DNA of 64,000 bases, taken from contig BROG01000954.1 of the NCBI GenBank assembly GCA_030159075.1, forward strand, positions 124,001 to 188,000, written 5' to 3'. The notes under the pieces are model-generated. The model saw only the letters and a list, made by a program, of their open reading frames with translations, was not told the DNA's origin and made no database searches. The translations under genes and the position numbers were made by a program. This DNA is from Atrina japonica (Eukaryota; Mollusca; Bivalvia; Pterioida; Pinnidae). This document shows, in pieces, positions 1 to 11,400 of this stretch; position 1 is the first letter of the stretch; the number at the start of each line of letters is the position of its first letter.

Positions 1-722
1 GTTACATTTAAGTATATTTTAGCATCTGAGTCAGTAACCCGTGTAAAAAATTCTATATGAAATGTTATATACATAAACACTTTGAGGAAAAGATTCTCTT
101 TGTTTTGTGTATCAAAAATAATGATATTTAATATTTAAAATATATAAAAAGCGGAAAACGGTGCAGCAGCAGCAGCAGATGATGATGATGATGATAGGAA
201 GGATAATTATTATGACGATGATATAGTTGGTTAAAATGATACCGATGCGATGATACCTGTAATTGTCTTGGCTTACAAGAAGATGTAGACGATTTTGTTT
301 TAACAAGCTGGCCTGCCTACTCACCTTAGATACTTTACACATTGTCGCAATACTTTACACATTGTCGCAAATATTTTATTTCCTTGGAAATTTACAAATG
401 AAATAGTTTCGTTTTTTCGGTTTAATGGTACGTTTTAATGAGTCACGCATTCTTGAATGGCAAAACTGGCTACACTTGAACTTGAACTAAAAGTTATGTA
501 ATAATTTACGATAACATGTCGTGGTGTTTAAATAAGAGATCATTAAGTAAAGAAAACCTCAAAGACACAGTATTAAAGCAATCAAATCGATATGATACAC
601 GTCCTTGGTGTGTACGTTGGTCAGATTTATGATTACATAACTTTATGCTGATACATTAATCTTCACACGTGTACATCAAAGTATATACATATACATGTAC
701 ATGTTCTATGACTAATATACAT
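1..722. other. Non-coding AT-rich stretch
   Basis: No gene is supported. The only distinct structure is a short trinucleotide run near 162-195, CAG/CAA-type units followed by (GAT)n. The small open frame across it on the minus strand is low-complexity and is not gene-like. Confidence 0.6.
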
Positions 723-892
723 AGGCGTCGGAACCGGGGGGGGGGGGGGGGGGGGGGATGCTTAGCCCCCCCCCCCCCCCACTTTTTTGCAAATATAGAC
801 ATAGGACATAGACGTTTCTGGCGTGTGTATGTGTTTTAAGTTGGTTTAGCCCACCCCCCCCCCCCGCCCACTTTCAATTTCCTTCCGACGCT
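723..892. mobile_element. Poly-G MITE-like element, copy 1
   Basis: A ~170-bp element bounded by short inverted termini: AGGCGTCGGAA at the left and TTCCGACGCT at the right, complementary over 10 of 11 bases. Inside are a 22-base G run (736-757), the spacer ATGCTTAG and a 15-base C run (766-780), which can pair as a hairpin. A second C-rich run follows, then TTTCAATTT. It shares its layout and internal words (GCAAATATAGACATAGG, GACGTTTCTGG, GTGTATGTGTTTTAAGTTGG) with the copy at 1516-1671, so it is a dispersed repeat rather than chance. No coding capacity. Assignment to a transposon superfamily is not possible from this window. Confidence 0.6.
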
Positions 893-1515
893 GATGTAAC
901 TTTGTGTAATAAATGGAAAGTAAAATAACGATAGAAGTTTCCAGAATATATTAATCCAAGCAACACACTTGTCTAGCGCTTTCAACCAAATGTATACCTC
1001 GTGCACAGTGCGTGTTTATACCATGAAATGCCCTTTAAGTGAAAAAAAGACATTTTTTTCTCCGTGCACAAATTAAAGATTGGCTCTTTTGAAGGGAATT
1101 CAATGTTATAATGTGTAGATACCCTTTTAATTTTAGTAAAACATATATTGTCTTAATGTACATGTATATGGATAATCATCTCGTGAAATTATATGTATAA
1201 TTAATTATTATAATCGTGCGTAAACATACAAACAATCTTTGTATTTGATGAAGGTTGTTGAACCTGAAGTCGTAGGCGTTTGTCTTATCGAGTCGTACGC
1301 TTCTGTGTAGTTCATTAAATTGACATTTAAATTGATAAACACCATATTTCATATTGTTATCGCGTTATTTCAAACTGGTCTTATGTTATATTATATTGTT
1401 TTCGTATTTCGACCTTTCAAGATCTTTTAATTACATATTGTACTTAACAATTAATATATAATATTATGTGAGATATTTAGCTTGTGATGGGAGTGACTAA
1501 ATCAATAAGTCACAG
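893..1515. other. Non-coding stretch between two MITE-like copies
   Basis: AT-rich with no supported gene. Near 1247-1275 there is a TTGATGAAGGTT..AACCTGAAG string that resembles a decayed hammerhead core; it is treated under rejected items. Confidence 0.5.
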
Positions 1516-1671
1516 AGGCGTCGGAACCGGGGGGGCTTTTTTTGCAAAGATAGACATAGGTGTTAAAAATTGGGCTTAGCCCCCAGACGTTTCTGGTGTG
1601 TGTATGTGTTTTAAGTTGGTTAAGCCCCCCCCCCCCCCCCACACACACACTTTCAATTTGCTTCCGACGCT
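1516..1671. mobile_element. Poly-G MITE-like element, copy 2
   Basis: Second copy of the element at 723-892 with the same inverted termini (AGGCGTCGGAA / TTCCGACGCT). The G tract is reduced to seven bases, the central C tract to a few bases, and the second C run is 16 bases followed by (AC)n. The order of internal words matches copy 1. Length differences between the copies come mostly from the homopolymer tracts. Confidence 0.6.
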
Positions 1672-2188
1672 AATGAGTCATATGAGATACAAAGAGAATA
1701 AAAAAAGTATAATGTATAAATGTCACGCCATCTGGAGTCAGAATTTCATGATTTTGCCTTTATGATTGAAAATATTGGTCCAGAAGAAATACCTTTTTAA
1801 ATGCTGGTAACAGGCGTCCATTCATAAATTGCGAGATGTTGGGTCAAAGTTTTATTTTTTATTATTACTTGATCGGTTAAATATAACTAGTTGTCCTAAA
1901 ACAACAAATTCATCATCATCATCATCATCATCACCATCATCAACGACGAGAACGAACTTAAACTTAAAGGGGATTTCATCATATAAACTTTGGTATATAT
2001 TTATAGTATACATGTACATATAAACACGTGTTGTATATGTGGTGTATTTGGTTCGAAGCGTTAGTGCATTTTACATCAGGTTACATCAGCTTATATTTTA
2101 AAATGTCTTGTCGGCTCTGTTGTAGTTGTTAGGATGCTTACTGTGGGTAAAACTGGAGTATCGGGCGCCAACAGGCCATCCTATATAT
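1672..2188. other. Non-coding stretch with short (ATC)n
   Basis: No supported gene. A short (TCA)n/(ATC)n microsatellite lies at about 1909-1942. The open frame across it is a microsatellite by-product. Confidence 0.5.
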
Positions 2189-2709
2189 AAACAAGAGATC
2201 CCAGAGGGATCTTGGCACCCACCATGGAATGTTCTAAGTCTGATCTATGACAGGTTGTTCTTTTCTCTTATTTTGTGTCTCAACATTGAATTTGAACTTA
2301 AATCCTTTTTTCTGTGAAATACTTTTTTCACAAAATTATAGCGAAACTGAATTTAACATTATGAATATAACATTTTAACATTTTAAGAGTGAATGGAATT
2401 TCACATGGCCGACAGGTGTCCATCTTGGATTTTGATCTCTCTGAAAATGTAATATGCACATCTAGACCTCAGGGAGAGCATTCATAATAAATTTCGAAAA
2501 GACTCCTTCAGTACATTCTGAGAAATATATTCTTCCATTGTCAAAATCCAAGATGGCCACCTGTCAACCATATTGGAATCCAATATCTATGAAAATATCA
2601 TATGCACAACTAGGCCTTACGGGAACCTTCATGCCCAATTTCAAGGAAATCCCTTCCGTCCTTTCTGAGTAATAGCAATAACAAACTTCCTATGGTCAAA
2701 ATCCAAGGT
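2189..2709. repeat. Dispersed mollusc-type repeat (ATCCCAGAGGGATC family)
   Basis: Begins with AACAAGAGATCCCAGAGGG, a palindromic start (GATCCC/GGGATC) that I recall from many dispersed molluscan repeats. It contains repeated blocks in both orientations: CATCTTGGATTTTGA near 2422 and TCAAAATCCAAGATGG near 2539, plus twice a block around ATATGCACA..TAGRCCT. The Lys-rich words are shared with the repeat at 27886-28268. Non-coding. Family identity is from memory; copy number is unknown. Confidence 0.5.
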
Positions 2710-2711
2710 GC

Positions 2712-2796
2712 TGGTGATGGAATAACGTTAGAAGACAATATACCGCGCTTACGTCATTTCAGCGGGAAGATAACGTAGAGTTACGTTCCATCACCA
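2712..2796. repeat. 85-bp inverted repeat
   Basis: Starts TGGTGATGGAA and ends TTCCATCACCA, a perfect 11-bp inverted terminal match, with further partial complementarity inside (TAACGTTA against the AACGTAGAGTTACG side). It is either a tiny foldback element or the terminus of the adjoining dispersed repeat. Confidence 0.5.
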
Positions 2797-2857
2797 ATAG
2801 AAACAATAGTTCCACACAAAAGCTATCGGGTATCACGTGGTACATGAATTAGTTCCA

Positions 2858-3256
2858 TTTGTTTTACATAAAACCAACAATTTTAAATGCTGGTAAAATC
2901 CACATTTGATAAATTTGTACAAATTTATTGTAGGATAATTTTATATTTCTAAAATATATTCATTTTTAAATTATCATGTTTATTTACAGAAATGACAGTA
3001 TTTTTCTCACAGAATAATTTTGTAAATTCTGTAATTATCCTTTCAGTGTAATGAAACATGTCAAAATTTACCTTAAATAGTTGTATCCTCCACAGAATCA
3101 ATAATTTCTCAAAATAAACAAAGAGTATATCTAAATTTCAAAAAGATTGAAAATATGAATTTAATTTCTTTCATGTAAAAATAGAAAGGTTGAAATGTTG
3201 CTTAAATTAGTGGATTCTGTGGACATTTAAAAATTGTTGGTTTTATATAAAACAAA
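2858..3256. mobile_element. ~399-bp foldback/MITE-like element
   Basis: The left end (2858-2889, starting TTTGTTTTACATAAAACCAA) and right end (3224-3256, ending GGTTTTATATAAAACAAA) are inverted complements over about 30 bases with one substitution and one indel. The interior is AT-rich and non-coding, and contains another inverted word pair around CCACAGAATC. This matches a non-autonomous DNA element. No target-site duplication could be fixed by eye. Confidence 0.55.
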
Positions 3257-3784
3257 GAAGAAAAAAAAAATGATGAATATCTATGTCCCATGACTGTACA
3301 TCTTCTCTAGCACTTATATTAACTACTCTTTATTTTACTCTATATTCCATTCGGAATAGCTCTTTCTATATTTGTACTCTTTAACGTCTTTTTTAGCTTC
3401 TCCCTTTCATCTACCCTCTTCGAAATTCCCTCTCATATCCATGATTAATTTCATTTCCTAGCTCTTTCAATCGTAACCCTGGCAACCACCCTAATACAAT
3501 ATCGTTACAGCCTTCTTTTATACCAACCGTACTTTCCAAACACATTATATCTGTTTCGAATTTTCACATTGAATTTCCTTCAAAGGTCATCACTGTTCAA
3601 TTTTTATTATATGAAACCTCACTATCATTATTTTTTTTTCGCTTTTGTTCTTCATTAGCTAAAGTCTTATCTTTGTCATCAAGGGAAAGTGGTTGGCTTT
3701 ACACATCACTCCGGTGTGTAATATTCTCATCCTAAGTTCAATATAATATAATCTGTCTGGTTGGAAGTTATGCTATTGATCACT
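3257..3784. other. Non-coding stretch, nothing recognised
   Basis: Pyrimidine-rich in part (TCTTCTCTAG, CTTTCATCTACCC) but without a supported gene or repeat. Confidence 0.5.
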
Positions 3785-3923
3785 AGACAAGCACGGTCCT
3801 CTGGAAATCCAGAGGTGGGATCAGGTGCCATGGAGGATTAAGTTTCCCGTGTTCACCGGTTACACTCACCGTGAGTCTACAATCAAATTAAATAAGTGAT
3901 GAATAAATCCTCGTCGCAATTGA
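3785..3923 (-). mobile_element. PLE 3' tail fragment (copy A)
   Basis: Minus-strand copy of the ~230-bp tail that follows the reverse transcriptase stop codon in the elements at 38.3 and 56.1 kb. Shared words are the complement of CCTCTGGATTTCCAGAGG, of TCCTCCATGGCACCTGATCC and of the GACCGGT block, here decayed. Truncated at both ends. Confidence 0.6.
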
Positions 3924-3989
3924 TTTAGAAGACTATCGAAGAGATAGATAACACAGCCTTTATAAGTAGTAGTATTCCATTCCTTTTCA

Positions 3990-4600
3990 TTAGTTCGCTC
4001 TACAATTGTTCTCGCTATCGGATCTTGCATTCATATCGCCCATTACCCAACGAGGTCGTTCTTGTTGCAGTCTGCAATAGCAAGTGATCATATCCTCTGG
4101 TGCATCGTTTGGTGGTGAATACTCCTGTTGGCTAGTTTCTTGTGCTTTGAGTAGAATCGTGCCCGTTTTATTCTCTTGCTATATAGCCAATTGGAGTCCA
4201 TCCCATAATAGGTTTTTGTCCATCTCATTGATCATTATAGTTACTCCCCTCGATGTACATCATCATCTCCTGTAAAAATGATTAGTATAGTTTACTCTCA
4301 CTAGGCCACCGTTTCATAAAAGGATGTAAATCAGTAACCTTAAATTCTGTATGAAATTTGTATGGTAAATTTACCAACTCCCTATTTACCTTTTATGAAA
4401 TGGCACCCAGGTTGTAAACGCGTCGGTCCAATCTCTCTCCATTAGCCCTTAGTAGCCTTTCGTGCAGTTTGTGGTGCTTTTGACAGTCCTATGACAGTGC
4501 ATGTTCCAACATCCAATGATTACTTGTTGTTTAGGAGCTACTATGGATTGTGTTGGCCTAAAGGCATCCCGCAGGGTTTGACCCAACTGTGTATTGTAGT
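3990..4600 (-). mobile_element. Decayed LINE endonuclease (APE-type) relic
   Basis: Read on the minus strand, conceptual pieces appear in the order expected of the apurinic-like endonuclease of a non-LTR retrotransposon. First is VIIGCWNMHC near 4530-4495. Next is HRGVTIMINEM, from two frames, near 4265-4230. Then PPNDAPEDM near 4120, and MGDMNAR near 4043-4023. These correspond to the GxWN start, the central block and the GDxN catalytic block of that endonuclease fold. Stops and frameshifts separate the pieces and no reverse transcriptase follows, so it is a dead 5' fragment. The subfamily (RTE/CR1-like) is not certain. It sits directly 3' of a mariner relic on the same strand and 5' of a PLE tail fragment. 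Confidence 0.55.
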
Positions 4601-4659
4601 ATGTAGTTGCCATAGCTTCTGAATCGCTTCTAGGGATTTACGGTTTCGGTAACAGCAGT

Positions 4660-5040
4660 TTTGTGGGCTTCTTATCAATTGTTAGCAAACTTGGTACCTA
4701 ACGTGCTGGGAGCTTTCTCATCTTAAGATCTCAGAATTGAATGAACTCTTTCCTGAGAAATTCCTAATATATCTCTCTGTAAGTCGTCTGTCACTAGCAA
4801 CAATGCCATGGACTTCTGTGACCATTTCAGGAGTTGCCACAGTGACAGGCCTCCCAGGACGGGTCATCCTAAACGCTGTCTGTCACGCTTTAATTCTGCC
4901 ACCCACCATTTTACGATAACGCATGGAGGGACATCCTTTCCTAGTGTTGCTATCATGTCAGCATGAATAGCCTTAGGTGTGAGACCTTTCTTGAATATAT
5001 ATAATAATTGAATCATTGCTCTCTCGGCAATTTTGTCCAT
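4660..5040 (-). mobile_element. Decayed mariner transposase relic (N-terminal HTH part)
   Basis: On the minus strand a frame starts at ATG 5038-5040 and encodes MDKIAERAMIQLLYIF, then a helix-turn-helix region containing PKAIHADM and VKWWVAELKR. After a frameshift it continues RPGRPVTVATPEMV, then in another frame ISQERVHSIL, then LPARWVPSLLTID. This order is what the DNA-binding half of a Tc1/mariner (SETMAR-type) transposase has: HTH, GRP linker-like RPGRP, second HTH, then the RWVP motif. At least two frameshifts and in-frame stops are present, and the DDD catalytic domain is missing. It cannot encode an active transposase. No terminal inverted repeats were found. Confidence 0.6.
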
Positions 5041-6008
5041 TTTGCTAAAGAACACAAGGGCTGAAAATGGGCAATCCTGTCTAACTCCTTCAATACAAGG
5101 ATCAAAACTTATCAATCAACCCTCGTAAAAGACAATCTCTGAAAGTGCACCCTGGGACCCACCTTTCCCAGTTTACTGGTTTGCGGTAAACGATTATGTA
5201 CAACATAAATTTGTAATTATATCAACATGGGATATGAAGATGAATGAGTATAATTAAATTAATATAACTTGGTCGGTTGGAGTCTTGTGAATCCTTTCTT
5301 CGTCTCGACGAGTAAACGATAAACGTTAAAAGCATAAAGGCAAGAGTAATTGTTCCTACTTGTAGTCAAGCACGTAAACGGGACTGTCATCAACGAACCT
5401 ACGAGAAGGCAGTGTGTGTGTGGGGGGGGGGGGAGGGGTAAAGCGCATTCCCCGTGAACCCGTCTTAACCGGAAAGTGGGTGTCCAGAATCATTCGTATC
5501 ACTATGGCTATTCCGCCCCGCCAAGTTACGTAGAATACAAGGGACTTAACTCTTCTGGACTTATTGTGATGTCAACATCGGTTATTTGTGTATTTTTTTT
5601 TAGCTGTCCTAGACGGTAAAGATAGATCTCTAAAATAAAAACCCGTTAATATTTTTGCACTCATAAAGTCGGAATGGAATCGAACCCAGTAGTTATTGAT
5701 TGTGAGGCAAATGCTAAAATTAAATGAGCTGATATAAGAATATATCAAAAGATACAAATTGTTCTTATTTCAACATATTTTATTCGCGTTTGAAACACGT
5801 TTGATAGAAATCTACATAAATATAGAGTCTTGATAATACAGTAAAGAATGAATGATTAAAAATCGTGGCCTAAAACGTTTATATTGGGCCTATATTACAA
5901 ATAGACCTTTTCCTAAAACGTTTAAAAGAAAAGATGTTACCATTTTAATTATATAAAAGAACATTAAGTTTTCAATTTTTGAGATACATACACACTAAAT
6001 GTACAGTA

Positions 6009-6009
<1 letters not shown>
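5041..6009. other. Non-coding stretch
   Basis: No gene recognised. On the minus strand near 5665-5700 there is a GGGTTCGATTCC string that matches a Pol III B box. No matching A box or cloverleaf could be assembled, so it is at most a decayed tRNA-derived SINE piece. Confidence 0.5.
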
Positions 6010-6087
<78 letters not shown>

Positions 6088-6122
6088 TATATATATATTA
6101 TATATAATATATATATATATAT
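6010..6122. repeat. (AT)n microsatellite
   Basis: About 113 bases of near-pure AT dinucleotides, with interruptions (ATAAATAT, ATTATATAAT) in the last third. Confidence 0.95.
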
Positions 6123-6512
6123 GGGCTGAAAATTCCTTGAGTCCGAGGTTCGGGACCTACATATTTTGCTTTCGGTAATTTTGGTTTATATAATTTTGTA
6201 TTCCCACCTTTGATAACTTTTATGTTAGAGGACCGGACCCAGGCAAAATTTATCAAAAAGTCCTGGACTCGAACAGCGGAAGTAAAGAAAATAAGAAGTT
6301 TTTGGCCCCTAATGAGGAAGCTTAATGCAAAGAATAAACAAATATCTGATGAAGAAGGCCACTCCTTTGCTTATTGAAATGTGTGGGTTAAGTTCTGTTA
6401 AGTAATGGTTTGAATTTATCAATATATATTTATGTGATAACTTTATATATATATATATGAACAGGAATTTTTAAAATATATAAATTGTTGTTTCATTTAA
6501 AATCATATTAAG

Positions 6513-6518
<6 letters not shown>
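6123..6518. other. Spacer between two (AT)n arrays
   Basis: Contains a TCTGATGAAGAAGGCC..GAAATGTG string near 6344 that is only loosely like a hammerhead core. No gene. Confidence 0.5.
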
Positions 6519-6567
<49 letters not shown>

Positions 6568-6592
6568 TCTAAATATATATATATATATATAT
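6519..6592. repeat. (AT)n microsatellite
   Basis: AT dinucleotide array interrupted once by TCATCTAAA. Confidence 0.95.
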
Positions 6593-7341
6593 GTGTGGGT
6601 GTGTTTGTCTTTCATAAAGCTTGTTTTTCTAGATACCCCAATGTTTAAAGTTGGTAGCTGGTGCCAAAATTTGAAAACTTAATTTTTCTCATATATTTTA
6701 AATGGTAATGTAGATTCTATTTGTTTTATATAAAATTTATTGTTTCCATATCCCGTTATGTATTTATAGATAATGACAGTTTTTTTTTACAGCGTCATTC
6801 ACCCGCACTAACAGCTGATAGAAGTGTGGCCAGTGAATGCTTCTTTCAATAATTAGAACCGTAAGATATGTTTTGATTTGAAATCCTAACAAGGAGTAAC
6901 TATTTGCTCAACGAAGTCACGTTTATACATTCTGAGATATGAATATCGAAAAAATATATAAGAGTTCATAAATTAATTTCTATTAAAAATATAAAAGAAC
7001 ATTCGGTAAGTTCAACCTTGTGCAATGAAATGAGTATTCGAGATTTTCCCCCATATACATTTAGGTTCCCCAAAAGCCACCTCTAATTTAAGGGGCTATA
7101 TGTTAGTATATACGTACTTTCCATAATTGATGCAGTAATACTCAGTCTTCAAGACTTTGCAATGCCTATCGAAAATGATAAATTTATATTTTAAGCATTC
7201 TAAATTCTAAGTTTATGTTTAAGAATCCGACAATATCGTAATGACAAAAAATAAACTGCAGTTTGTATGTATTGCCTTTCTTTTCCTTGTGTTAGGTGTA
7301 ACCATGACCGAGTTTCACAAACCATGTTTACATGTTGTGTC
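6593..7341. other. Upstream intergenic region of the dehydrogenase gene
   Basis: AT-rich with no recognised repeat or open frame. It leads into the promoter region at 7342. Confidence 0.5.
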
Positions 7342-7400
7342 CACGTGAAGAAGAAGTGAACCACTGCAATATATATTTAAACACCGACCTTCGCTCATCA
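7342..7400 (+). promoter_or_regulatory. Putative TATA-type promoter with E-box
   Basis: A TATA-like AATATATATTTAA lies at 7368-7380 and a palindromic CACGTG E-box at 7342-7347. The predicted start, about 25-30 bases after the TATA-like element, is near 7400, just before the presumed non-coding first exon. The placement fits the downstream splice donor, but such AT-rich words are common in this sequence. Confidence 0.35.
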
Positions 7401-7471
7401 TATGTTTACCGAATTTTCAAGAGAGTAGACGGACACTACTAGAGAGAAAAATTAATATACATCTGCACAAG
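7400..7471 (+). other. Putative non-coding exon 1 (5' UTR) of the dehydrogenase gene
   Basis: Ends at a good donor, CACAAG/GTAAAT, with GT at 7472-7473. Splicing to the acceptor AG at 8413-8414 removes a 943-base intron. If transcription begins near 7400 the exon carries an eight-codon upstream open frame (ATG 7402 to TAG 7428), which could damp translation. The exact start is inferred. Confidence 0.4.
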
Positions 7472-8432
7472 GTAAATTTATTTTTCCTTTTTTTGTTTTA
7501 ATATTTTGTTGTTTTATGTTATAAAAGTTGGCTATTCTTGAGTTATTTTTCATATTTCGTGATTGTGATTCATATAGGCCTAACGATATCTATATTTTCA
7601 TGACTTGCACTTAAGCATTTTCCTGACTCTGTGTATATTTTATAAATATATTAAGAATGGTGACGCTTGTTATTGCAATATAGTATTACTGTCATGGATA
7701 TTGTCAATTGTGATAAATAGAAAAATGAAAAAGTGAAACTTGAGTTGTTGATACCGTTGACCTGTTTATCTATATTTAACCGGTCACAAACAAAGGATAA
7801 CCCATCTTCAGCTGATCTCAATTTGGAAAACAATATTTTGTTAGTGATAGAAATTCCTACCACGGCTTATTTTACACTTTTTTTGCGTGAAATGTAAATT
7901 GAAGAATATTTCCAAGTTAGTAAAATGGGAAAATATCCTCGTCTAAAATAGATCTGAATTGTGTGCGTGTTGTATTGCGCATGCGTGAATTACATACTAA
8001 AGAAGTGATCAATGCATGATCAGTATTGATGACAGATGCGTGAACAAGTTTAGGATTGTATCCATGGTTGAAAAAAAAGCTTTCCACTATTTTTCCGTTG
8101 GTTAGTCATGTAAACTGAAACCTTCTAGAACTAACTAGAGTAGAAGTAGGAATTTATAGATCAAATAAATGACTAATTATGGTGATTTCGAGGTGGTTGT
8201 TAATTAAATCAAATTTAATAATTTTGTTCTACAATCATGTTATTAATCCTCCTTGTCATTTTCACCCATTCTTATAACTGATAAATTTAACATTTGAAAA
8301 AAAGTAAATAAATTGAATTTAGATCATAATGAAATTATTTTATTTCAGTATTTGTATGTTATTTACTTTTATATTTTTTGTGTACTTAATTCATATAGTA
8401 CTTTTGTTTTTCAGATAAATACATTAACAAAC

Positions 8433-11400
8433 ATGTTGGATAACGAAATTAAAGTTGCAAGAAAAACTGGTCAGGAATTGGCATGCCATGTAAATCCATT
8501 TGAGGCTTCTTCTTCCATGTCAATGCCAGGGATTCCTAAAGGAGGTTTATTAGTTAGGGTAGGTAAAACATGAACTTTCCATTTATTTCACTTTGGGGAA
8601 AAATATGGTAGAAAGTTTAATAGTAGGCATACAATAACTTTAATTTACATGTAGGACTAAAGATTTGTATGTATGGCTAAAGATTTGTAGGACTATCCTT
8701 CAGGATTTTATTCATACAGTATATTCTGATTCAGTTTTGAGATTTTTCAAAAATGGATACATGTAGGGAGAATATAGAAATATATTGTAGGTCTATAATG
8801 AAAAAAAAAAGAGTTGTAGAAGTAAGTTTCAAGATTATTAAAATTGCATGGATAGCCAGACATATCCATGTGGGTAGGCAGGTCAGATAGAAGATTAATA
8901 CACAAACAAATATATGTACAAAATGGGAAGAAGTCACAGGAATCTGAGACAAAATTAGTTTTTAGCCTTCGTTTTAATTGATTACTAATCATTTAGGCCT
9001 AATCATTTTATATTTCAATTCTAGATCTGTTGTGTTGGAGCTTGTTGTGCTGAAGGTCAAATAAGACGAAAAGAAATCCGCCCACATTTACCAGGTGAGT
9101 TGTCTATGTTAATTATTCATTCAATTTGGATCTGTTCCAAGTTTCAATACCCTCCATGGGGCTTGTTTATCTCTTAATATACATATGCATTGTTTACAAA
9201 TAAGATGTTTGGAAATAAAATATTATGCCACAAGATATTATGACATGGCAGTCTTCCATCTAGAAATTTGGAGGTTGGGGTCAGATTCATCGCAGGGGTT
9301 TTCATACCACTGTGATACCACTATATTAGTGATTTATAATTAATGGGAATAGGTAAGATGGTATGGGAAAGTCACATATTTCATTTTATTTTGCTGATGG
9401 ATGTAACAAATAAAGGGCAGGGCAATTACAGGGGAACTGGAATATAATTAAAAAAGCAGGGCAATTATAGTGGAATTTGAATATTAGGGTTGGGCAATTA
9501 ATGGGGAATAGAATATCATTGCAGGGCTGACAATAATCAGGATAGGTATTAAAGGTGCCTCGCTAAACTTTGCATGTGTTAGATTTTTCGTATACAAAAC
9601 AATGGGGGAAAAAATCATTATACAAATTACTTAAATGAATTCTAAAATGTTGTTCAATTCTTATACAGTACATTATAGGTGCAATGTATTATATAGTTTG
9701 TGTTTCATACTTCATTAATCCGGTCACTTGAGATTTACATGTGTAATGTATGTACCTGTTTACTGATTACATCTTCCCATTTTGTTTGAAGGCACCGAGA
9801 TCGCAGGTGTTGTACAGGATGTCTGTGGAAGTATTCCAAACAGTAACTACACAACAGGCGACCATGTCATTCTTTATCCTGATGATGATCTGGCAGATTC
9901 TGGATACCAAGAATATGTCGCTGTAGAAAATGTTGAAAACTGCATTCAGATTCCATCAAATATTTCTTTAGAAGTTGCAGCCATGCTTCCAGGAAGTGCA
10001 TTGTCCGCCTACAGTGCTTTACTGAAAGCCAGACCACATGTTGAAAAAATACAAGGCGTAAAACGTAAGCACATGATAATTTTATTAGGAAATAGTCAGT
10101 ACATTATTTATCTGTTTGCATTGAACTTTTGGAACAAACTAATATCGGTTGTGAAATTAAAAGGGTCATAGAAAACAGCAATATTATTCATTTTTCAATC
10201 GGAAATAAATTCAGTACTAAAATATTTAGAAAAGTTTCAGTATACTCATAAATCTGATAAATTAATTGATAAACATGCAGTGATTTAGTTAAGAGTTGAA
10301 GAGAATCTTCTTGTTCTTTATGAGTTGTGAAAAAGAGAAAATGCCTAAACTTGGTGTAGAAAGAGCTTTTTTTGTCATATAAGGAATAGGGCATCAATTA
10401 TTTGAAAACATTATTTTACATCAAAGAAATGTCATATGATCAGCTATTCTAGTACAGGTGTAATAATCTCATTTTTTTTCTCTTACAGCATGTGTTAATG
10501 TTTTGATAGTTGGTGCAGGAGGACTTGGACTCTGGGCTGTTAAACTTGCCCAATTTATGATTGGTCCATGCAATAGCAATATAAAATTATTCGTAGCTGA
10601 CAACAGTATTGACAAATTGCTTACAGCACAGGACCATGGATGTTATGATATCATCCATTGGAATGAAGAAGACCATGAACAATATATCGTTGAACGTACC
10701 CTCGATGCTTGTAAAGGTGGCGCTGATGTTGTGATAGACTTTGTGAGCTCTCCAAGAACTGTTCAAAGAACACTCAAAATTTTGAATAGAGTAAGTTTTT
10801 TATTTTTCCCTGGATACCAAAATTTTGTTATGATTTGATTAATGTGTTTAAGTTTTTTTTATGCGATTGAACAGAGTTTGGATAAGAAACTGATTTCTTG
10901 GTGTATACCTTGCAGAGTGCAAAATTGCAATTTATTTATAGATGATGTTTTTCTTGTTTTTGCAGGAAGGTTTAATACTAGTAGGTGGCAGCACGATGTC
11001 AGAGGTCAGCATCAATCTTACAGCACTAGCAGCCATGCAGCAAAGCATTGTGGGTATTCCAAAAGGCACTCTCTTACAGTTACAAGACCTCATTAACATT
11101 GTTGCAGATGGAAAGGTAAGAATAGATTTTGATTTAACACTTGCATATATTGTATGAAACACTGATACCTTTTGTATGAATGTAGATGATGTAAAATGTC
11201 GTTGTTTTGGATTTTGTACCGTAATTGAAAACTCTACCAGTATGTTATAAATACTTTCAATTGTAATTGTATTGAAAAAGTAAATATTGAAAATTTCTCA
11301 GGTAGTTAAACAATATTGAAATTTGAATATTAAGCTTGGATTTAAATCACTTCGCTTCATAATCATTTCATAATAGTAAATATCCTGTTTACTCCATTTC

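Noticed and set aside
1247..1275. Hammerhead-like string TTGATGA-AGGTT-GTTG-AACCT-GAAG
   Set aside because: Stem II pairs well, but two core bases are wrong (TTGATGA for CTGATGA, GAAG for GAAA) and no stem I partner is visible. It could be a decayed relative, but it is not supportable alone.
4737..4919. 60-codon plus-strand frame
   Set aside because: Antisense shadow of the mariner transposase relic, which explains its coding-like composition.
5660..5710. tRNA-like B box GGGTTCGATTCC (minus strand)
   Set aside because: No A box, acceptor pairing or anticodon arm could be assembled. The GGTTCGAGTC at 63129 fails in the same way.
6344..6390. CTGATGA...GAAATGTG string
   Set aside because: Core words are present but stem II and stem I do not form.
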